From Pseudomonadota bacterium (GTDB lineage: Bacteria; Pseudomonadota; Alphaproteobacteria; Acetobacterales; Acetobacteraceae): a stretch of 7,098 nucleotides of DNA. Shown here in pieces: positions 6,932 to 7,098 of the stretch; position 1 is the stretch's first letter, and every line of letters starts with the position of its first letter. The position numbers and the translations under genes were made by a program. The stretch lies in assembly GCA_021807465.1 (NCBI GenBank), contig JAKBCX010000074.1:1-7098 (forward strand). The letters run 5' to 3'. A model generated the notes under the pieces. That model saw only the letters and a list, made by a program, of their open reading frames with translations. It made no database searches and was not told where the DNA came from.

Positions 6932-7098
6932 GGCGGCTACAGAAAGGCATGTGTCGCGTGGAACAGCAGAGTCGCCCTGCCCAGCCGGTGTGCCGCGCAT
7001 GAACCGGCCAGAGCCAGCGCCGCTGCCTGCCGGTGAAGCCTTACTGTCCCGTGCCGCCTCCTCCCGTATTGGGGAGCTGGAGGTTCTCCGAACAATCG
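6932..7098. other. Window-edge sequence, possibly the edge of one gene on either strand
   Basis: Two readings compete. On the plus strand, one frame stays open to the edge from GTG 6951 (AGAAAGG only 3 nt upstream) or ATG 6999 (no clear ribosome binding site); from the ATG it reads MNRPEPAPLPAGEALLSRAA and continues. A downstream gene in the same direction would fit an operon, but I do not recognise the sequence, and third-position GC in the GTG-to-ATG stretch is lower than at the other two positions, which argues against coding there. On the minus strand, a frame entering at 7098 reads DCSENLQLPNTGGGGTGQ and stops at TAA (7043-7041), resembling a gene's C-terminus. Base composition over 7038-7098 does not separate the two. 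The sequence beyond 7098 decides it. Confidence 0.3.

Overview
This GC-rich window looks like chromosomal DNA of an alphaproteobacterium. The LipB and malic enzyme sequences have the motif wording typical of that class, and Rhodospirillales/Acetobacteraceae is a plausible but unproven placement. All evidence is from reading the sequence; no search was run.

Layout. (1) Positions 1-575, minus strand: the first 191 residues of lipB (octanoyltransferase), cut by the left edge of the window. (2) Positions 623-708, plus strand: an intact tRNA-Leu with anticodon GAG and an encoded CCA end, divergent from lipB. (3) Positions 709-817: a short leader with several small hairpins, the last of which pairs with the Shine-Dalgarno sequence of the next gene. 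(4) Positions 818-3124: a full-length maeB-type malic enzyme with the C-terminal phosphotransacetylase-like domain. (5) Positions 3146-3445: a 99-residue predicted membrane protein, 21 nt behind maeB and probably co-transcribed. (6) Positions 3446-3578: a non-coding gap with hairpins and an AT-rich imperfect palindrome that stands out against the GC-rich background. (7) Positions 3579-6905: a 1108-residue transglutaminase-like plus DUF2126 (putative amidoligase) fusion protein. (8) Positions 6906-7098: a compact hairpin, then sequence that could be the edge of a gene on either strand.

How the genes relate. The left part is housekeeping: lipoate attachment for 2-oxoacid dehydrogenases, a leucine tRNA, and conversion of malate to pyruvate. 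The right part is of a different kind. The transglutaminase/DUF2126 protein belongs to a widespread and poorly characterised bacterial set that usually also includes a circularly permuted ATP-grasp protein, an alpha-E (DUF403) protein and sometimes the proteasome-like peptidase Anbu. It is proposed to make or remodel peptide or amide bonds. None of those partners is visible here; if present, they lie beyond position 7098.

The observations most worth a second look are the 14-bp perfect inverted repeat inside the DUF2126 coding sequence (5588-5618), the 23-bp AT-rich palindrome upstream of that gene (3514-3536), and the hairpin covering the maeB ribosome binding site (788-810). I see no mobile element, CRISPR array or phage gene.
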